A DNA stretch of 36,790 nt from an uncultured Clostridia bacterium (GCA_944389655.1 CALXND010000008.1:1-36790); one strand, 5' to 3'; shown: positions 13,763-21,721, counted from the first letter of the stretch. Made by a program: numbers and translations. The notes: generated from the letters alone by a model not told the origin.

Positions 13763-14067
13763 AAGTATATGAACTTATAGAGAGAAAAGAATTAATAAGT
13801 AAATTTGCTAAAGAAATGGCTAGATTACAAAAGAAAGCTGATAAGTATTACTACATAGATAATAATAAAGAGATGGCAGATTATGTATTGATTTATGCTA
13901 CCGAATTAAAAGATTTTGCTTCTAAATTAGGAATATGCGAAGAAATGTATCAAGAAGCATATAAAATATATGACTTTAGAAATAGTGGAAAAAAAGGGCA
14001 TGTCCCTAGCGTAGAACAATTAGAAGAATTAGAAGTTTGGTATGATACTCCAACAGAAAAATTTTAG
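13759..14067 (+). CDS. Hypothetical helical early protein
   Basis: 102 residues, helical and lysine-rich at the start, with an acidic C-terminal GHVPSVEQLEELEVWYD segment. It overlaps the HNH gene by 4 bases (ATGA). No family recognised. It immediately precedes the replication gene block. Confidence 0.5.
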   Translation: MKVYELIERKELISKFAKEMARLQKKADKYYYIDNNKEMADYVLIYATELKDFASKLGICEEMYQEAYKIYDFRNSGKKGHVPSVEQLEELEVWYDTPTEKF

Positions 14068-14128
14068 ATTAAACAACAAGGGGCTAGACAACAAAACTAG
14101 CTCCTTTAAACGAAAGGAGAAAAGGAAA

Positions 14129-14887
14129 ATGGCTCAAAAAAGAATGTTCAGTAACTTAGTAGTAGGCAGTGATGATTTTTTAGAAATGCCAGATAGTTCT
14201 CAAAATTTATATTTTCATTTATCAATGCAAGCAGACGATGACGGATTTGTAGATAATTGGAAGTCAATTATGAGAATGGCTGGAAAAAAAGAAGACGATT
14301 TAAAACTACTAATAGCAAAATCTTTTGTTATCCCTTTTGAGTCAGGAATATTAGTAATTAGACATTGGAGATTAAATAACTACATTCAAAAAGATAGATA
14401 TAAAGAAACCATACATAAAGAAGAAAAGTCACTATTATCAACAGATGAAAGCAATGTATACAACTTGGATACAGATTGTATACAAAATGTATCCTCAGAT
14501 AAGATTAGTATAGATAAGAATAGTATAGAAAAGAATAGTAGTAGTAGTGTAAATGAAATTCTATGCGATTCTAAAGTAGAGGAAATTCAAAAAGTGATGA
14601 TAGAGACAATAGGAACTACTAATATTAACAATATTCACGAATGTATAAGTTATTTAGATAAATTACCGATAGAACTAATAGAGTATGCCTTAAGAAAAAC
14701 TGCAAGAGTGGAAAGACCTAGTTGGCAATATACAATTCCAATTTTAGAGAGTTATATAAAAAAGGGTTTTAAAACTGTTGAGGAAGTACAAGCAGATGAC
14801 TTAAAGTTTAAAAATAAAAATACTAATACAGGAGAAACAGAAGAGGAGCGACAAGCTCGAATAATAAAAGAGTTAGAAGGTGGTTAG
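14129..14887 (+). CDS. Phage replisome organizer (DnaD-like N-terminus)
   Basis: 252 residues from ATG 14129 (AAAGG 5 bases upstream). The first about 100 residues match the phage replisome organizer/DnaD-type winged helix (MFSNLVVGSDDFLEMPDSSQ, then LYFHLSMQADDDGFVDNW, a hallmark pattern). An Asn/Ser-rich linker follows, and a helical region at about 150-235 resembles a DnaD C-terminal domain (PSWQYTIPILESYIKKGFKT). It would bind the phage origin and recruit the helicase loader encoded just downstream. An acidic tail ends the protein. Confidence 0.88.
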   Translation: MAQKRMFSNLVVGSDDFLEMPDSSQNLYFHLSMQADDDGFVDNWKSIMRMAGKKEDDLKLLIAKSFVIPFESGILVIRHWRLNNYIQKDRYKETIHKEEKSLLSTDESNVYNLDTDCIQNVSSDKISIDKNSIEKNSSSSVNEILCDSKVEEIQKVMIETIGTTNINNIHECISYLDKLPIELIEYALRKTARVERPSWQYTIPILESYIKKGFKTVEEVQADDLKFKNKNTNTGETEEERQARIIKELEGG

Positions 14888-15298
14888 ATGACAAATGCAG
14901 AATTTGTACAAGCAACAAGTAGACTAGAAGGATACTTTGACAAAAAATATACAACAGAACAACTAAAAGAAATGTTTTATATGCTAAAAGAATGGAGTTT
15001 AGAGAAGTATACGAAAGCATTAAAATATTGCATTCGTAACTGCAAATATTTGCCTAAACTAGCAGATTTAACAAGTGCAGATATAAGTACTGTAAAGACA
15101 CAGTCTAACAAAGATATAAATTTTGTGAAATGCAATAAATGCAACGGAGAAGGCTTTATAAAATATTTTAAAGAAAAGAAAGACGGAGATAGGGTATTAA
15201 AGTACGAATATATAGCTTTATGTACTTGTCAAAATGCAGAAAAGCAAAGACAGATAAATAAATATAACTTGCCAACACTAGCAGAAATTGGTTTATAG
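14888..15298 (+). CDS. Helicase-loader-like protein with Zn ribbon
   Basis: 136 residues starting one base after the replisome organizer. The N-terminal helical part (YTTEQLKEMFYMLKEWSLEK, LKYCIRNCKYLPKLADL) resembles the G39P-type helicase loader/inhibitor N-domain. The C-terminal part has CNKCNGEGF ... CTC, a zinc knuckle. It would act with the replisome organizer to load host DnaB. The exact family assignment is moderately certain. Confidence 0.6.
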   Translation: MTNAEFVQATSRLEGYFDKKYTTEQLKEMFYMLKEWSLEKYTKALKYCIRNCKYLPKLADLTSADISTVKTQSNKDINFVKCNKCNGEGFIKYFKEKKDGDRVLKYEYIALCTCQNAEKQRQINKYNLPTLAEIGL

Positions 15299-15310
15299 GA
15301 GGTAACGTAA

Positions 15311-15490
15311 GTGGATAACGTAGAACATTGGGGAATATATAACACAATGCAAAAAGAATTTCAGTTTGGCATAGACGAGCCAAGCAAGAGAAAAGCAGGT
15401 AATAAATTGTTTAGAAAGATTGGCTATGATGCTTATAAATGGCGTTTTGAGGCAAGAATATTGCCAAGAGAGTTATGGAAAAGGAAGTGA
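15311..15490 (+). CDS. Small basic protein
   Basis: 59 residues from GTG 15311 with GGAGG upstream. The product is Arg/Lys/Trp-rich (FQFGIDEPSKRKAGNKLFRK) and compact, suggesting nucleic-acid contact. It overlaps the ribosome site of the next gene. Not recognised. Confidence 0.55.
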   Translation: MDNVEHWGIYNTMQKEFQFGIDEPSKRKAGNKLFRKIGYDAYKWRFEARILPRELWKRK

Positions 15491-15495
15491 TACAA

Positions 15496-15807
15496 ATGAT
15501 AACATACGAGACAAGACAAATGAGTTTTGAAGATATAAAACCGAAACGATTAACAAAGTATATGCAGATACTAGAAATATTAAATAACAGAGAAATGACA
15601 GCAAGAGAGATAGAAGCAGAAATGAATAAACATGGATACTCAAAATACTTTGATATGAATCATGTAAGGCCACGTTTGACAGAGTTAGTGTACGAATATC
15701 ACGAATTAGTCGAATGTGGAACAAAAGTGGATTATGTAACAAAGAAAAATGTTGCAGTATATAGAAAAGCTACAGAAGAGGAAAAGATGATGGCGGAAAA
15801 TATGTAA
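15496..15807 (+). CDS. Winged-helix-like early regulator
   Basis: 103 residues from ATG 15496, with AAGGAAG upstream. Residues about 20-75 read as a winged helix (YMQILEILNNREMTAREIEA, MNHVRPRLTELVYEY), followed by a wing (VDYVTKKNVAVYRKA). Likely a DNA-binding regulator or a structural replication protein; the target is unknown. Confidence 0.6.
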   Translation: MITYETRQMSFEDIKPKRLTKYMQILEILNNREMTAREIEAEMNKHGYSKYFDMNHVRPRLTELVYEYHELVECGTKVDYVTKKNVAVYRKATEEEKMMAENM

Positions 15808-15857
15808 CATATACCAAATATAGACTAAATTCGGAAATACAGAACAAGGAGGAAAAC

Positions 15858-16271
15858 ATGTTAGTAAAAACTAATTTAAAAGAAATTATAGAGCACATAG
15901 TAAACGACGACATAAAAATAACAGACAATTCATGTTGTGGTCAATGCAGTAAATGTGGAGAATGTTGCACAAATCTTTTACCAATTACACAAAAAGAAGT
16001 TGAAGGGATACAGAACTATGTTATAGCAAATAAAATAAGACCACAAAAACAAATGCTAGTAATGCAAAATAGACTAACTTGTCCGTATTACAACGGAAAA
16101 AAATGCTTAATATATGAGGTTAGGCCGTTAATATGCAAAGAGTTTTATTGTTATAAAAAACCTACGGCAGAACTTGGAGAAAGATTCTTAGAGGAGGATT
16201 TTATAACAGTAGATATGTGGGCAGTTGCTGAGGCGATTGATAAGGAGTTACTAAATGAAACAAATAGATAA
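15858..16271 (+). CDS. YkgJ-family Cys-cluster protein
   Basis: 137 residues. The motif CCGQCSKCGECCTNLLPI and the later CPYYNGKKCLIYEVRPLICK are the zinc/iron-chelating YkgJ-type pattern (CxxCxxCC ... CPF/Y..C.IYE.RP..CR.F). The biochemical role is unknown, though the family is common in Clostridia phages. GGAGG lies 5 bases upstream. The gene overlaps the next small ORF. Confidence 0.75.
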   Translation: MLVKTNLKEIIEHIVNDDIKITDNSCCGQCSKCGECCTNLLPITQKEVEGIQNYVIANKIRPQKQMLVMQNRLTCPYYNGKKCLIYEVRPLICKEFYCYKKPTAELGERFLEEDFITVDMWAVAEAIDKELLNETNR

Positions 16272-16416
16272 TAAAAAGCTATGTAAATATTGCTTAGGCT
16301 GTTGCAAATTAGAAGATGAGAATTTTAATGGAGTAATGAGATGCAAGGGATTTGTAGCAGGACAAGCAGACTGGCAAGAAAAATGGAGGGAGGCACTAAA
16401 GAGCAGTGAAAAATAA
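16255..16416 (+). CDS. Small Cys-rich protein
   Basis: 53 residues with CKYCLGCCKLED and a later Cys (RCKGF), followed by a Trp/Glu helix. It overlaps both neighbours, with GGAG at 16243-16246. It probably forms a zinc knuckle and may be related to the YkgJ-like protein upstream. Confidence 0.5.
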   Translation: MKQIDNKKLCKYCLGCCKLEDENFNGVMRCKGFVAGQADWQEKWREALKSSEK

Positions 16417-17210
16417 AACAAAAATAGAATTATACAATGACCATTTCGAGAATGCAAAAAGATATGGAATACCACACGCACAGTTAATCATAGCGGATAT
16501 ACCATATAATTTAGGCAACAATGCATATGCAAGTAATCCTCAATGGTATATAGATGGAGACAATAAGAATGGAGAAAGTAAACTAGCAGGAAAAAGTTTT
16601 TTTGATACAGACAATGATTTTAAAATTAACAACTTCTTTGATTTTTGCACTAGATATTTAAAGAAAGAACCAAAAGAAAAAGGACAAGCTCCGGCAATGA
16701 TAGTATTTTGTGCATTTGAGCAAATATCAATGGTAATAGAGCAAGGAAAAAAGCACGGACTATTAAAGAGCTATCCATTAGTGTTTATAAAGAATTATTC
16801 TTCACAGGTACTAAAAGCAAATATGAAGATAGTTGGAGCAACAGAGTATGCAGTAGTTTTATACAGAGATAAGCTACCAAAATTTAACAACGATGGACAT
16901 ATGATATTTAATTGGTTTGAATGGAAAAGGGACGGATCAAAAATTTACCCTAAAATTCATCCTACTCAGAAACCAATAAGTCTCTTAAAAAGACTGATAG
17001 AAATATTTACAGACGAAGGAGATGTTGTAATAGACCCAGTAGCACGGTAGTGGTTCTACATTAAGAGCTTGTGCAGAACTAAAAAGGAATTGCTATGGAT
17101 TTGAGATAAAAAAGAACTTCTATAATTTAGCAAAAGAAAAAATGATAAGTGATGACATTTTAAATGGAATTATGGAAGATGGACAGTTAACATTTGATGC
17201 AATAGTGTGA
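16406..17210 (+). CDS. DNA adenine/cytosine-N4 methyltransferase, read through a +1 shift at CGG
   Basis: Starts at GTG 16406 with GGAGG upstream. IIADIPYNLG (about 31-40) is the D-P-P-Y-type catalytic motif IV, here DIPY. Near the C-terminus the frame reads VVIDPVA, then in-frame CGG (17045-17047) and an immediate TAG. Skipping the C gives GSGSTLRACAELKRNCYGFE, the SAM-binding motif I (FxGxG) and the following strand, and the protein continues to TGA 17208-17210, about 267 residues. Without the shift the enzyme would lack its SAM-binding loop. The order (motif IV before I) is that of beta-class N6/N4 methyltransferases. It may protect phage DNA from restriction. Confidence 0.8.
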
Positions 17211-17226
17211 AAGGAGCAAATAAAAA

Positions 17227-17610
17227 ATGGTAATAAAAATACCTTTAATGTGTAGAAGTAAAAAGAATAGCCAAAGCATTATAGTAAATCCAAGAACACA
17301 CAAACCAATGATAATACAAAGTAAATTATATAAACAATTTGAACAAGAATGTGGCTATTACCTTTTAAAATATAAAAAGAATATAAGTACACCTGTTAAC
17401 CTAAAATGTACGTTCTACGTCAAAGATAGACGTAAAAGAGACATAGTAAATCTATTAAATGCAATACAAGACATTTTAGTAAAATATGGTGTAATAGCAG
17501 ATGATAATTACAACATAGTAAAGTCAGTAGATGGCTCACGAATAATTTATGAAAAAGGCAGAGAAGAAACAATAATTGAGATAGAGGAGATGAATGCAAA
17601 TGATAAGTAA
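17227..17610 (+). CDS. rusA: RusA-family Holliday junction resolvase
   Basis: 127 residues. The RusA signature is clear: a basic FYVKDRRKRDIVNLLNAIQD, then ILVKYGVIADDNYNIVKS, which supplies the catalytic Asp residues and Lys. RusA dimers resolve four-way junctions in phage replication and recombination intermediates before packaging. An N-terminal PRTHKPMIIQSKLYKQFEQE segment matches the family. An AAAGGAG precedes the start. Confidence 0.88.
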   Translation: MVIKIPLMCRSKKNSQSIIVNPRTHKPMIIQSKLYKQFEQECGYYLLKYKKNISTPVNLKCTFYVKDRRKRDIVNLLNAIQDILVKYGVIADDNYNIVKSVDGSRIIYEKGREETIIEIEEMNANDK

Positions 17611-17941
17611 AGAAAAATTTGTAGAGATAATAAATAGATTAAAGAATTATAACGAATTACAAGATAAGATAGATGAGTTATTTAAAGATAATATAGAAAA
17701 CAGAGAAAGAGATTTTATAAATGCAGGAAGTATATGTATAGGTCACGAAAGTGTAGTTGTGTATTTGTTAGAAAGAATATTCGATACAGATATGATAAGC
17801 TATTTTATTTATGAATTAGACTATGGAAAAAAGTACAAGGCAGGTTGTGTATTAGACGAAAATATGAATGAGATAGACTTATCTACAGCAGAGAAAATGT
17901 ATGATTATTTAGTGAAGAGCCTAGAAAGCGAGGGAGAGTAG
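17594..17941 (+). CDS. Hypothetical acidic early protein
   Basis: 115 residues (109 if the second ATG at 17600, with better GGAG spacing, is used). Helical with a compact hydrophobic core; no motif recognised. It overlaps rusA and abuts the next gene. Confidence 0.5.
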   Translation: MQMISKEKFVEIINRLKNYNELQDKIDELFKDNIENRERDFINAGSICIGHESVVVYLLERIFDTDMISYFIYELDYGKKYKAGCVLDENMNEIDLSTAEKMYDYLVKSLESEGE

Positions 17942-18223
17942 ATGAGGGATGGTGAAGAATGGGATATTCCTGTAAAAGACCGTAGCACACAATTAGAACT
18001 AGGAATTTGTATGGAATGTGGAAAAAGAAAAGCAAAATACTTATGTGATTATATAACTGGAAAAACTTTTGATTTGCATGGAAAAGGACAAATAAAACAG
18101 TCTACTTGTGATAAGTATTTGTGTGAGAAATGCACTAATAAATTAAATGGAAGAGATTATTGCAAAGAACACATTAAAGAATTAAAAGAAGAATTGAAAT
18201 TTAAAAAAGAAATGAGGAGCTGA
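17942..18223 (+). CDS. Zinc-finger early protein
   Basis: 93 residues with CMECGKRKAKYLC, then CDKYLCEKCTNKL and CKEH: two CxxC pairs plus Cys/His, a likely two-zinc ribbon. The ATG directly follows the previous stop. A host-factor or DNA-binding role is possible; function unknown. Confidence 0.55.
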   Translation: MRDGEEWDIPVKDRSTQLELGICMECGKRKAKYLCDYITGKTFDLHGKGQIKQSTCDKYLCEKCTNKLNGRDYCKEHIKELKEELKFKKEMRS

Positions 18224-18228
18224 TATAG

Positions 18229-18798
18229 ATGAGTGAAGCGGATAAAGAAGAATGGCGAGATATAAAAGGCTATGAAGGCATATATCAAATAAGCAATTTA
18301 GGTAAGGTTAAAAGTTTATCTAGGACAATAACAAGAAAGAATGGAAGTAAGCAAAAAATTGAGGAGCGCATTTTAAAACCTTGTAAAAGTAAAAAGGGAT
18401 ATTATCAGGTTTGTTTAGATGGGAAAATGCATACTATTCATAGACTAGTAGCCGAAAATTTTGTAAATAGTTTAGTTGTCAATCACAAGAATGGAATAAA
18501 AACAGATAATAGATTGTCTAATTTAGAACTAATATCTCAAAAAGATAATATTCATAAAGCCTGGAAGCAAGGATTATGCGAAAATATTAGAAGGCTTGCT
18601 TATACTAAAATCCATAGAAGAGACATAAAGACTAGTAAAAAAGTATGTCAAATGGATATGAATAATAATGTTATAAATACTTTTGTTTCTATAAGAGAAG
18701 CAGAAGAAAAGACAGGAATATCTGATAGCAATATAATGAGATGTTGTAGAAATATTCAAAAAGGTACACACGGATATAAATTTCAATATATAGATTAA
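18229..18798 (+). CDS. HNH homing endonuclease (NUMOD4-HNH-NUMOD1)
   Basis: 189 residues. NUMOD4 at about 6-50 (EWRDIKGYEGIYQISNLGKV), HNH_3 at about 70-115 (HRLVAENFVN..VNHKNGIKTDNRLSNLELIS, with the H-N-H residues), and a NUMOD1 DNA-binding segment near the end (ISDSNIMRCCRNIQKGTHGY). This is a free-standing homing endonuclease, a selfish element in its own right. There is no intron around it. It sits in the early operon between unrelated genes. Confidence 0.9.
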   Translation: MSEADKEEWRDIKGYEGIYQISNLGKVKSLSRTITRKNGSKQKIEERILKPCKSKKGYYQVCLDGKMHTIHRLVAENFVNSLVVNHKNGIKTDNRLSNLELISQKDNIHKAWKQGLCENIRRLAYTKIHRRDIKTSKKVCQMDMNNNVINTFVSIREAEEKTGISDSNIMRCCRNIQKGTHGYKFQYID

Positions 18799-18815
18799 GA
18801 ATAGAGGTGTTATAA

Positions 18816-19172
18816 ATGAGTAATAATACAAGCGACAAAAATGTCGCAAATATAGAAGAGCTGATACAAGAATATAAAACATATAATGACTTAGACGGAA
18901 TACAAGATTTAAGACCATATATTGAAGTACTAGAACACATCTTAGCAGAGCTAGAGCAAAAAGACAAGCGAATAAAAGAGCTAGAAAAAGCATTATTAAA
19001 AGTTAAAGATAAGAATACAACTTTATTTATAACTTGTAGAAACAGCATACCAAAGCAAGCTGTAATAGATACGATAAATAAAAATGGATTTGAAGTATAT
19101 ACAAGGGCGTACGGAAACATTGAAGTAGTAAGTATAGACGTTTTACAAGAACTTTTAGAAGGAGAAAAATAG
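18816..19172 (+). CDS. Hypothetical early protein with coiled coil
   Basis: 118 residues; the central region (about 30-70) is a coiled coil ending ELEQKDKRIKELEKA, and the C-terminal part is beta-helical. AGAGGTG precedes the ATG. The DNA for codons 6-10 is a perfect 6-bp hairpin (GCGACA-aaaa-TGTCGC). No family recognised. Confidence 0.5.
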   Translation: MSNNTSDKNVANIEELIQEYKTYNDLDGIQDLRPYIEVLEHILAELEQKDKRIKELEKALLKVKDKNTTLFITCRNSIPKQAVIDTINKNGFEVYTRAYGNIEVVSIDVLQELLEGEK

Positions 19173-19174
19173 AA

Positions 19175-19384
19175 ATGATAAAAGAATTTTGTGATATATG
19201 CAAAGTAGAAATGGATAGAGAAAAAGTTTTAAATCCAATAAATACACCAAAAGAAAACTTTAAAGTATGCAATCAATGCTTAGACGAGTTGATAAAGTAT
19301 TTAGAGAATAAGAAAAATAGTTATAAGATTGAAAATAAAAGATATGAAAGAGATTATAGAAATAAATGGGAAGAAATTTGTTAG
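19175..19384 (+). CDS. Small zinc-finger-like protein
   Basis: 69 residues; FCDICKVEMDRE and VCNQCLDEL give a CxxC ... CxxC pair about 26 residues apart, followed by a charged helix. GGAG lies upstream. Its last 41 bases also read, in another frame, as a possible N-terminal extension of the next gene. Confidence 0.5.
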   Translation: MIKEFCDICKVEMDREKVLNPINTPKENFKVCNQCLDELIKYLENKKNSYKIENKRYERDYRNKWEEIC

Positions 19385-19400
19385 GAAGGAGGTTAGGAGA

Positions 19401-19763
19401 GTGAGAGTAATGATAAGTCAACCTATGGCAAATAGGACAGAGGAAGATGTCAGACAAGAAAGAAAAGCAATTATAGAAAAATTTAATAATATGCATATAG
19501 ATGTTATAGACACAATTTTTACGGACGAAGTACCAATAGATTATAATGCAGGAGTTTATTTTTTAGGAAAATCAATAAAAGAAATGTCAAAAGCAGATGC
19601 ATTATTTATGTGTGATGGTTGGAAAGAAGCAAGAGGTTGCAGAATAGAAAGACAAGTTGCACAAGAATACGGAATTAAAATACTATACGAAGATTTTTTT
19701 GTTAATAAACCAGAATTAAGTACAAGAACATTGTATTGTGAGGAGGAGTCTTATGACAAATGA
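19401..19763 (+). CDS. DUF4406-type nucleoside deoxyribosyltransferase-like protein
   Basis: 120 residues from GTG 19401 (AAGGAGG 8 bases upstream). MRVMISQPMANRTEEDV and later KADALFMCDGWKEARGCRIE match the DUF4406/nucleoside 2-deoxyribosyltransferase-like fold (MISQPM-x-x-x-T at the first strand, GW..S/ARGC..E at the active-site region). It may act in nucleotide salvage or signalling during infection. An upstream in-frame stretch beginning at ATG 19344 (KEIIEINGKKFVRKEV) has no ribosome site but looks like a common phage N-terminus, so a longer form is possible. Confidence 0.65.
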   Translation: MRVMISQPMANRTEEDVRQERKAIIEKFNNMHIDVIDTIFTDEVPIDYNAGVYFLGKSIKEMSKADALFMCDGWKEARGCRIERQVAQEYGIKILYEDFFVNKPELSTRTLYCEEESYDK

Positions 19764-20118
19764 ACAAAGAAAAGCGATTGAAATATGTAAGGAAAAAATA
19801 ATAGAGCCTTTTTATGATTTCCCAAATCCAACATCTATTGAACTAAAAGATACAGATGTAGGAGCAATAGACACAGTCTTATCTCTAATAAAAGAACAGG
19901 AAAAGAAGATAGAAAACTTACAAAAAGAACTAAATGAAGAAAATAATAGATGTATGATTTTAGCAAATAACGATAAATTTAAAGAACAAGTAATAGACTT
20001 AATGGCAGAATATATTGAAAAAGTTACAGTAGATTTAAAAGTAGCATTTGGGGAAAATATGTTATGGAATAGAAATGAGATAAAACAATATTTTGCAGAT
20101 TTAGTAGAAAAGGAGTAG
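19753..20118 (+). CDS. Hypothetical coiled-coil early protein
   Basis: 121 residues from ATG 19753 (GAGGAGG upstream), largely coiled coil at about 35-90 (IKEQEKKIENLQKELNEENN). It overlaps the previous gene by 11 bases. Unknown function. Confidence 0.5.
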   Translation: MTNEQRKAIEICKEKIIEPFYDFPNPTSIELKDTDVGAIDTVLSLIKEQEKKIENLQKELNEENNRCMILANNDKFKEQVIDLMAEYIEKVTVDLKVAFGENMLWNRNEIKQYFADLVEKE

Positions 20119-20120
20119 GT

Positions 20121-20369
20121 ATGCGAATAATAACAAAAAAAGAAGAACAAGAAATTGAAAGTATAAAGAAACAAAATGAATTTTTATCTAAGGGCTATAG
20201 AGCATTAAATATTGCATTAGATTATCAAAGTGCGATAGTTGCAATACTTAAAACTGTAGATATGAAAGAGATAGAGATTGATGATAAGCTATTTCTAAGT
20301 AAAGATGAAATAAGGGTTGGACATACTATAAATCATACAACAATAATTAAATTAGTAGAAAAGGAGTAG
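20121..20369 (+). CDS. Hypothetical early protein
   Basis: 82 residues; helical N-terminus, then a small beta part (DKLFLSKDEIRVGHTINHTT). AAGGAG precedes it and its last codons repeat the VEKE ending of the gene upstream. Unknown function. Confidence 0.45.
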   Translation: MRIITKKEEQEIESIKKQNEFLSKGYRALNIALDYQSAIVAILKTVDMKEIEIDDKLFLSKDEIRVGHTINHTTIIKLVEKE

Positions 20370-20373
20370 AGGT

Positions 20374-20649
20374 ATGGAAATTAAAACCAAATATGAAATT
20401 GGGCAAAGAGTGTGGATAGCATATGAAAATAAAGGCGAAGTTTGCGTTTATGACGATTACATAGATGAAATATGTATGGGCGAAAACGGATTATACTACA
20501 TGATTAAAGAGGCTCGTATTGACAGAAATGAAAATGACATAATCTTGTATGAAGACACGGACAAGCTAGTAGAGAAAATTAAACAGATTATGGAAGAAAT
20601 AAGAAAAAAAGAAAGTGAGGATACAAATGACAATAAGTCACGTTTATAA
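20374..20649 (+). CDS. Hypothetical early protein, SH3-like fold possible
   Basis: 91 residues; MEIKTKYEIGQRVWIAYENK and following strands look like the small beta-barrel proteins (KxxxGDxVW-type) common in phage early regions. A charged helix follows. AAGGAG precedes it, and it overlaps the next gene by 23 bases. Confidence 0.5.
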   Translation: MEIKTKYEIGQRVWIAYENKGEVCVYDDYIDEICMGENGLYYMIKEARIDRNENDIILYEDTDKLVEKIKQIMEEIRKKESEDTNDNKSRL

Positions 20650-20824
20650 AAAGATAACAGAAGTAATGAAGACTATAGAGAACATAAATCTATACGAAGT
20701 AAGTTCAAATACTATGAGAAGACTAAATCAAAAAGCGATACATAATGCGTATAAAATGCTAGATAATTTAAGAGCAGAGATGGAAAGAGAACATATAAAA
20801 AATAAACAAGGAGGTAGCAAATGA
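20627..20824 (+). CDS. Small helical early protein
   Basis: 65 residues from ATG 20627 (GTGAGG upstream); wholly helical. It overlaps the next ATG by 4 bases and supplies its AGGAGG. Unknown function. Confidence 0.45.
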   Translation: MTISHVYKKITEVMKTIENINLYEVSSNTMRRLNQKAIHNAYKMLDNLRAEMEREHIKNKQGGSK

Positions 20825-21232
20825 ATAGAGAAGACCTTAAAAATTATAAGTATGTTCAAATATGGATAAAAGACCAAACAGAATATATAGAAACACAAAA
20901 AGAGACAATAAATAGATTAAGCAGTATATTATCTGATATGCCTAAACGGAAGCAGACAAGTCTATGATAATGAAGCCGAGAAAATAGCTGAATTAACAGA
21001 TATGTTTGATGAGTTAATGAATATAGTAATAGAAGAAGAGAAAAAACAAAAAAAGATTGTTGAAATGGTAAGTAAAATGGATTTTCCTTACAGAAATATA
21101 TTGTATAAAGTATACATACAAGGGAAAACGTTAGTTAGAGTGGCAGATGAAATGGGATATAGCTATGTTCAGATTTGCAGAAGTCACGGAACAGCTTTAA
21201 ATAAATTTGATGAAATAGAAGATGTGATATGA
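20821..21232 (+). CDS. ArpU/sigma-like late regulator, read through a +1 shift at CGG
   Basis: Starts at ATG 20821 (AGGAGG 6 bases upstream). Codon 43 is an in-frame CGG (20947-20949), and the zero frame then stops at TGA within six codons. Skipping the C continues as GSRQVYDNEAEKIAELTDMF and runs to TGA 21230-21232, 136 residues. The C-terminal part (DFPYRNILYKVYIQGKTLVR, then VADEMGYSYVQICRSHGTAL) is a sigma-70 region 4-like helix-turn-helix, as in DUF1492/ArpU late transcriptional regulators of Bacillota phages. It is the last early gene before the packaging genes, the usual place for the late activator. Confidence 0.78.
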
Positions 21233-21279
21233 AATGATATTGAATGTTACTATCAAAATATGTTTTAATTATAATAGAT

Positions 21280-21395
21280 TTCTAAAATTTAACACAAGGC
21301 TTCCGAAAGGCACAGTCAGAAATGGCTAATCCCAAGTGCCTAAAAAGTAGTAAGTAGATTAGCAAGAGCCATCGTTGCATCAATGCTGGCTCTTT
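21280..21395 (+). ncRNA. Pseudoknotted RNA element before the packaging genes
   Basis: No ORF here. AGGCAC (21308-21313) pairs with GTGCCT (21336-21341), and GCTAATC (21325-21331) pairs with GATTAGC (21357-21363). The pairings interleave, giving an H-type pseudoknot. A hairpin AAGAGCCA/TGGCTCTT (21364-21371/21387-21394) follows with a short T-run. A TATAAT at 21270-21275 with a weak -35 could start it. It might be a small RNA, a late-promoter antitermination element or part of pac. Family not recognised. Confidence 0.5.
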
Positions 21396-21399
21396 AAAT

Positions 21400-21428
21400 T
21401 TGCAAAATTAACATAAATATGGTATAAT
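21400..21428 (+). promoter_or_regulatory. Promoter upstream of the type I TA module 1
   Basis: TTGCAA, 17 bases, TATAAT. It fires toward a second, equally good promoter 85 bp downstream. Confidence 0.6.
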
Positions 21429-21484
21429 ACATACAGAGTTGAATAGAATGTAACAGAAATGTTTAGAAAAGTTTAGAAAAACTA

Positions 21485-21513
21485 TTTACATTTGTAAAAA
21501 ACTCTAGTATAAT
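21485..21513 (+). promoter_or_regulatory. Antitoxin RNA 1 promoter
   Basis: TTTACA, 17 bases, TATAAT; transcript start expected near 21520. Confidence 0.75.
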
Positions 21514-21519
21514 ACAATA

Positions 21520-21644
21520 TACAGATAAGAAAGAGAGTAATGTCATTGCTTAGCCTCCTTTCAATCTGTAAGCGAGTGTAAAATGTTTGTCCATTAGATG
21601 TGGGAGACAAAAAAATACTAGAGACGGCAATCTCTAGTATTTTT
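21520..21644 (+). ncRNA. Antitoxin RNA of type I TA module 1
   Basis: About 125 nt from the promoter above to the shared terminator, with no ribosome-bound ORF. It contains AGCGAG-(8 nt)-GTTTGTCCAT (21571-21594). The plus strand over the toxin start reads AGCGAG-(8 nt)-GTTTATCCAT (21698-21721). The RNA can therefore pair with the toxin translation start in two blocks, as DRa/DRb repeats do in par of pAD1. A CCTCCTT stretch (21555-21561) could also pair with the toxin ribosome site. Confidence 0.7.
21615..21644. terminator. Shared bidirectional terminator, TA module 1
   Basis: Perfect 10-bp stem ATACTAGAGA/TCTCTAGTAT with loop CGGCAA; U-tracts on both strands. It ends both the antitoxin RNA and the converging toxin mRNA. 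Confidence 0.85.
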
Positions 21645-21655
21645 GTATGTAGTTA

Positions 21656-21721
21656 TTATTTAAATAGCGATAGAATTAAATAAATAACAACTAATACAGC
21701 GAGCATTATTAGTTTATCCAT
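21656..21721 (-). CDS. Type I toxin 1, 21-residue membrane peptide
   Basis: ATG at 21721 with a strong AAGGAGGTGG upstream. The 21-residue peptide starts MDKLIMLAVLVVIYLILS: one short transmembrane helix with charged ends, typical of Fst/TxpA-like type I toxins that depolarise the host membrane. It has its own leftward promoter, a leader of about 55 nt and a terminator shared with the facing antitoxin RNA. The peptide is homologous to that of module 2 at 32518-32583 (MD-LI-L-VL--IYLIL pattern). Confidence 0.75.
   Translation of the reverse strand: MDKLIMLAVLVVIYLILSLFK

Noticed and set aside
18829-18850. The GCGACA-aaaa-TGTCGC hairpin as a terminator
   Set aside because: It lies in codons 5-11 of a gene and has no T-run after it.
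18574-19120. Long minus-strand frames rich in Leu, Phe and Ser across the early genes
   Set aside because: They lack ribosome sites and promoters and mirror AT-rich coding on the plus strand.
21280-21395. The pseudoknot region as a twister, pistol or hammerhead ribozyme
   Set aside because: It contains a CCCAAG-like string, but the conserved cores and cleavage-site surroundings of these classes are not present.
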